This document shows positions 6,264 through 6,494 of a stretch of DNA of 6,494 bases, piece by piece (position 1 is the stretch's first letter; every line of letters begins with the position of its first letter). The stretch comes from Oscillospiraceae bacterium. Lineage in GTDB: Bacteria > Bacillota > Clostridia > Oscillospirales > Acutalibacteraceae. Below the pieces are notes generated by a model. The model saw only the letters and a list, made by a program, of their open reading frames with translations. It was not told the DNA's origin and did no database searches. Where the stretch lies: the NCBI GenBank assembly GCA_003505905.1, contig DNXM01000179.1, positions 1 through 6,494 of the forward strand. Reading direction: 5' to 3'. Both the position numbers and the translations under genes were made by a program.

Positions 6264-6271
6264 TTTCATTA

Positions 6272-6281
6272 CTCCGTTCCT
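6272..6281 (-). promoter_or_regulatory. Double Shine-Dalgarno region of the lipoprotein gene
   Basis: On the minus strand AGGA (6281-6278) stands eight bases before the ATG at 6269, and GGAG (6275-6272) stands eight bases before the ATG at 6263. The two ATGs are six bases apart and in frame. I chose 6263 because GGAG is the better match; choosing 6269 adds only Met-Lys. The TTG at 6293 that opens the longest frame has no ribosome site. Confidence 0.7.
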
Positions 6282-6332
6282 ATTAAATTTCAAAAAATAA
6301 ACAAAATACGCATCTTAATTATAAGTAGATAC

Positions 6333-6361
6333 ATTATATCACAGCCATTTGACAATTGCAA
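6333..6361 (-). promoter_or_regulatory. Sigma-A-type promoter for the lipoprotein and downstream cluster
   Basis: On the minus strand the -35 box TTGCAA (6361-6356) and the perfect -10 box TATAAT (6338-6333) are 17 bases apart, and TGA directly before TATAAT gives an extended -10. Transcription would start near 6326, leaving a leader of about 60 bases before the lipoprotein ATG. It is the only good minus-strand promoter I find in the window, so the genes to its left may depend on it. Confidence 0.75.
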
Positions 6362-6416
6362 CAACACAACGCACAGAAACGGCAGGTGAAAAGTTACGAT
6401 TTTTGCCCAATACGGG

Positions 6417-6441
6417 AAAAATTTGAAAAACAACGAAAAAA
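6417..6441 (+). promoter_or_regulatory. Phased A-tracts upstream of the rightward promoter (UP-element-like)
   Basis: Three A-tracts at 6417-6421, 6426-6430 and 6436-6441 are spaced about one helical turn apart and end four bases before the -35 box at 6445. Such phasing bends DNA, and A-rich DNA at this position can contact the RNA polymerase alpha subunits, raising promoter strength. This is inferred from the sequence pattern only. Confidence 0.55.
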
Positions 6442-6444
6442 CGC

Positions 6445-6473
6445 TTGACAAGGAAACTCGGATTTAGTATAAT
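6445..6473 (+). promoter_or_regulatory. Perfect consensus sigma-A promoter reading rightward out of the window
   Basis: TTGACA (6445-6450) and TATAAT (6468-6473) are separated by exactly 17 bases on the plus strand, which is the full consensus. Transcription should start near 6480, with the transcribed unit beyond the right edge. It is divergent from the lipoprotein promoter; the two -35 boxes are about 84 bp apart. The target gene is unseen. A strong promoter of this kind would suit a stable RNA or a highly expressed housekeeping gene. Confidence 0.85.
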
Positions 6474-6494
6474 ACCTGCTTGTAAAGATGTTTA

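Noticed and set aside
6318..6323. A second TATAAT on the minus strand downstream of the called promoter
   Set aside because: The positions 16-18 bases upstream read GGCTGT or similar, with no -35 match and no extended -10. It may be incidental in AT-rich DNA.
6350..6355. TTGTCA on the minus strand as the -35 box of the lipoprotein promoter
   Set aside because: It is only 11 bases from TATAAT. TTGCAA at 6361-6356 gives the correct 17-base spacing.
5298..6389. A 363-codon open frame on the plus strand, opposite the lipoprotein gene
   Set aside because: Its Gly/Val-rich repeats are the reverse reading of the octapeptide stalk. It has no ribosome site, and it runs across the minus-strand promoter.
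6402..6421. Imperfect inverted repeat (TTTTTGCCC...GGGAAAAA) between the divergent promoters
   Set aside because: Only three G-C pairs, then a mismatch and A-T pairs. It is too weak for a terminator and too asymmetric to claim as an operator.

Overview
The window looks like a moderate-GC Firmicute of the class Clostridia, most probably an Oscillospirales/Ruminococcaceae-type gut bacterium. This is inferred from strong Shine-Dalgarno sites (AGGAGG, GGAGG), a Gram-positive lipoprotein, a divergent LytR-CpsA-Psr (LCP) protein, an Eis-like acetyltransferase and the long bacterial phosphoglucomutase. No marker gene fixes the taxon.

Every gene lies on the minus strand, so transcription runs from the right edge to the left. 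In order: a noncoding, apparently divergent promoter region (6264-6494); a large surface lipoprotein with octapeptide repeats and a seven-bladed beta-propeller (6263 to 4368); an Eis-type GNAT acetyltransferase (4349 to 3183); a phosphoglucomutase/phosphomannomutase (3097 to 1376); a 110-residue secreted acidic protein with an LPXTG-like C-terminus (1313 to 981); a divergent LCP-like protein with a GTG start (961 to 116); and the first 33 codons of another membrane-anchored or secreted protein (99 to beyond position 1). The gaps are 18, 85, 62, 19 and 16 nt. The last three genes are almost certainly co-transcribed, and the whole set may be one operon read from the promoter at 6333-6361. No convincing terminator interrupts it. 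An intercistronic hairpin at 1341-1365 lies just ahead of the 110-residue gene.

The likely theme is the cell envelope. The mutase supplies hexose-1-phosphate for nucleotide sugars. LCP-family proteins normally attach glycopolymers to the wall. The lipoprotein and the small protein look surface-exposed. The acetyltransferase has no obvious link to this theme. The functional link between the genes is inferred from position only.

The most notable observations are: (i) the small acidic protein with a candidate APATG sorting signal; (ii) a hairpin whose loop could pair with that gene's Shine-Dalgarno site; (iii) an LCP-like protein that appears to lack most catalytic arginines; (iv) a lipoprotein with nine octapeptides, mostly in doublets, and a propeller that seems closed by its N-terminal strand; and (v) a perfect consensus sigma-A promoter with phased A-tracts at the right edge, reading out of the window. 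I see no tRNA, rRNA, CRISPR array, insertion sequence or phage gene.
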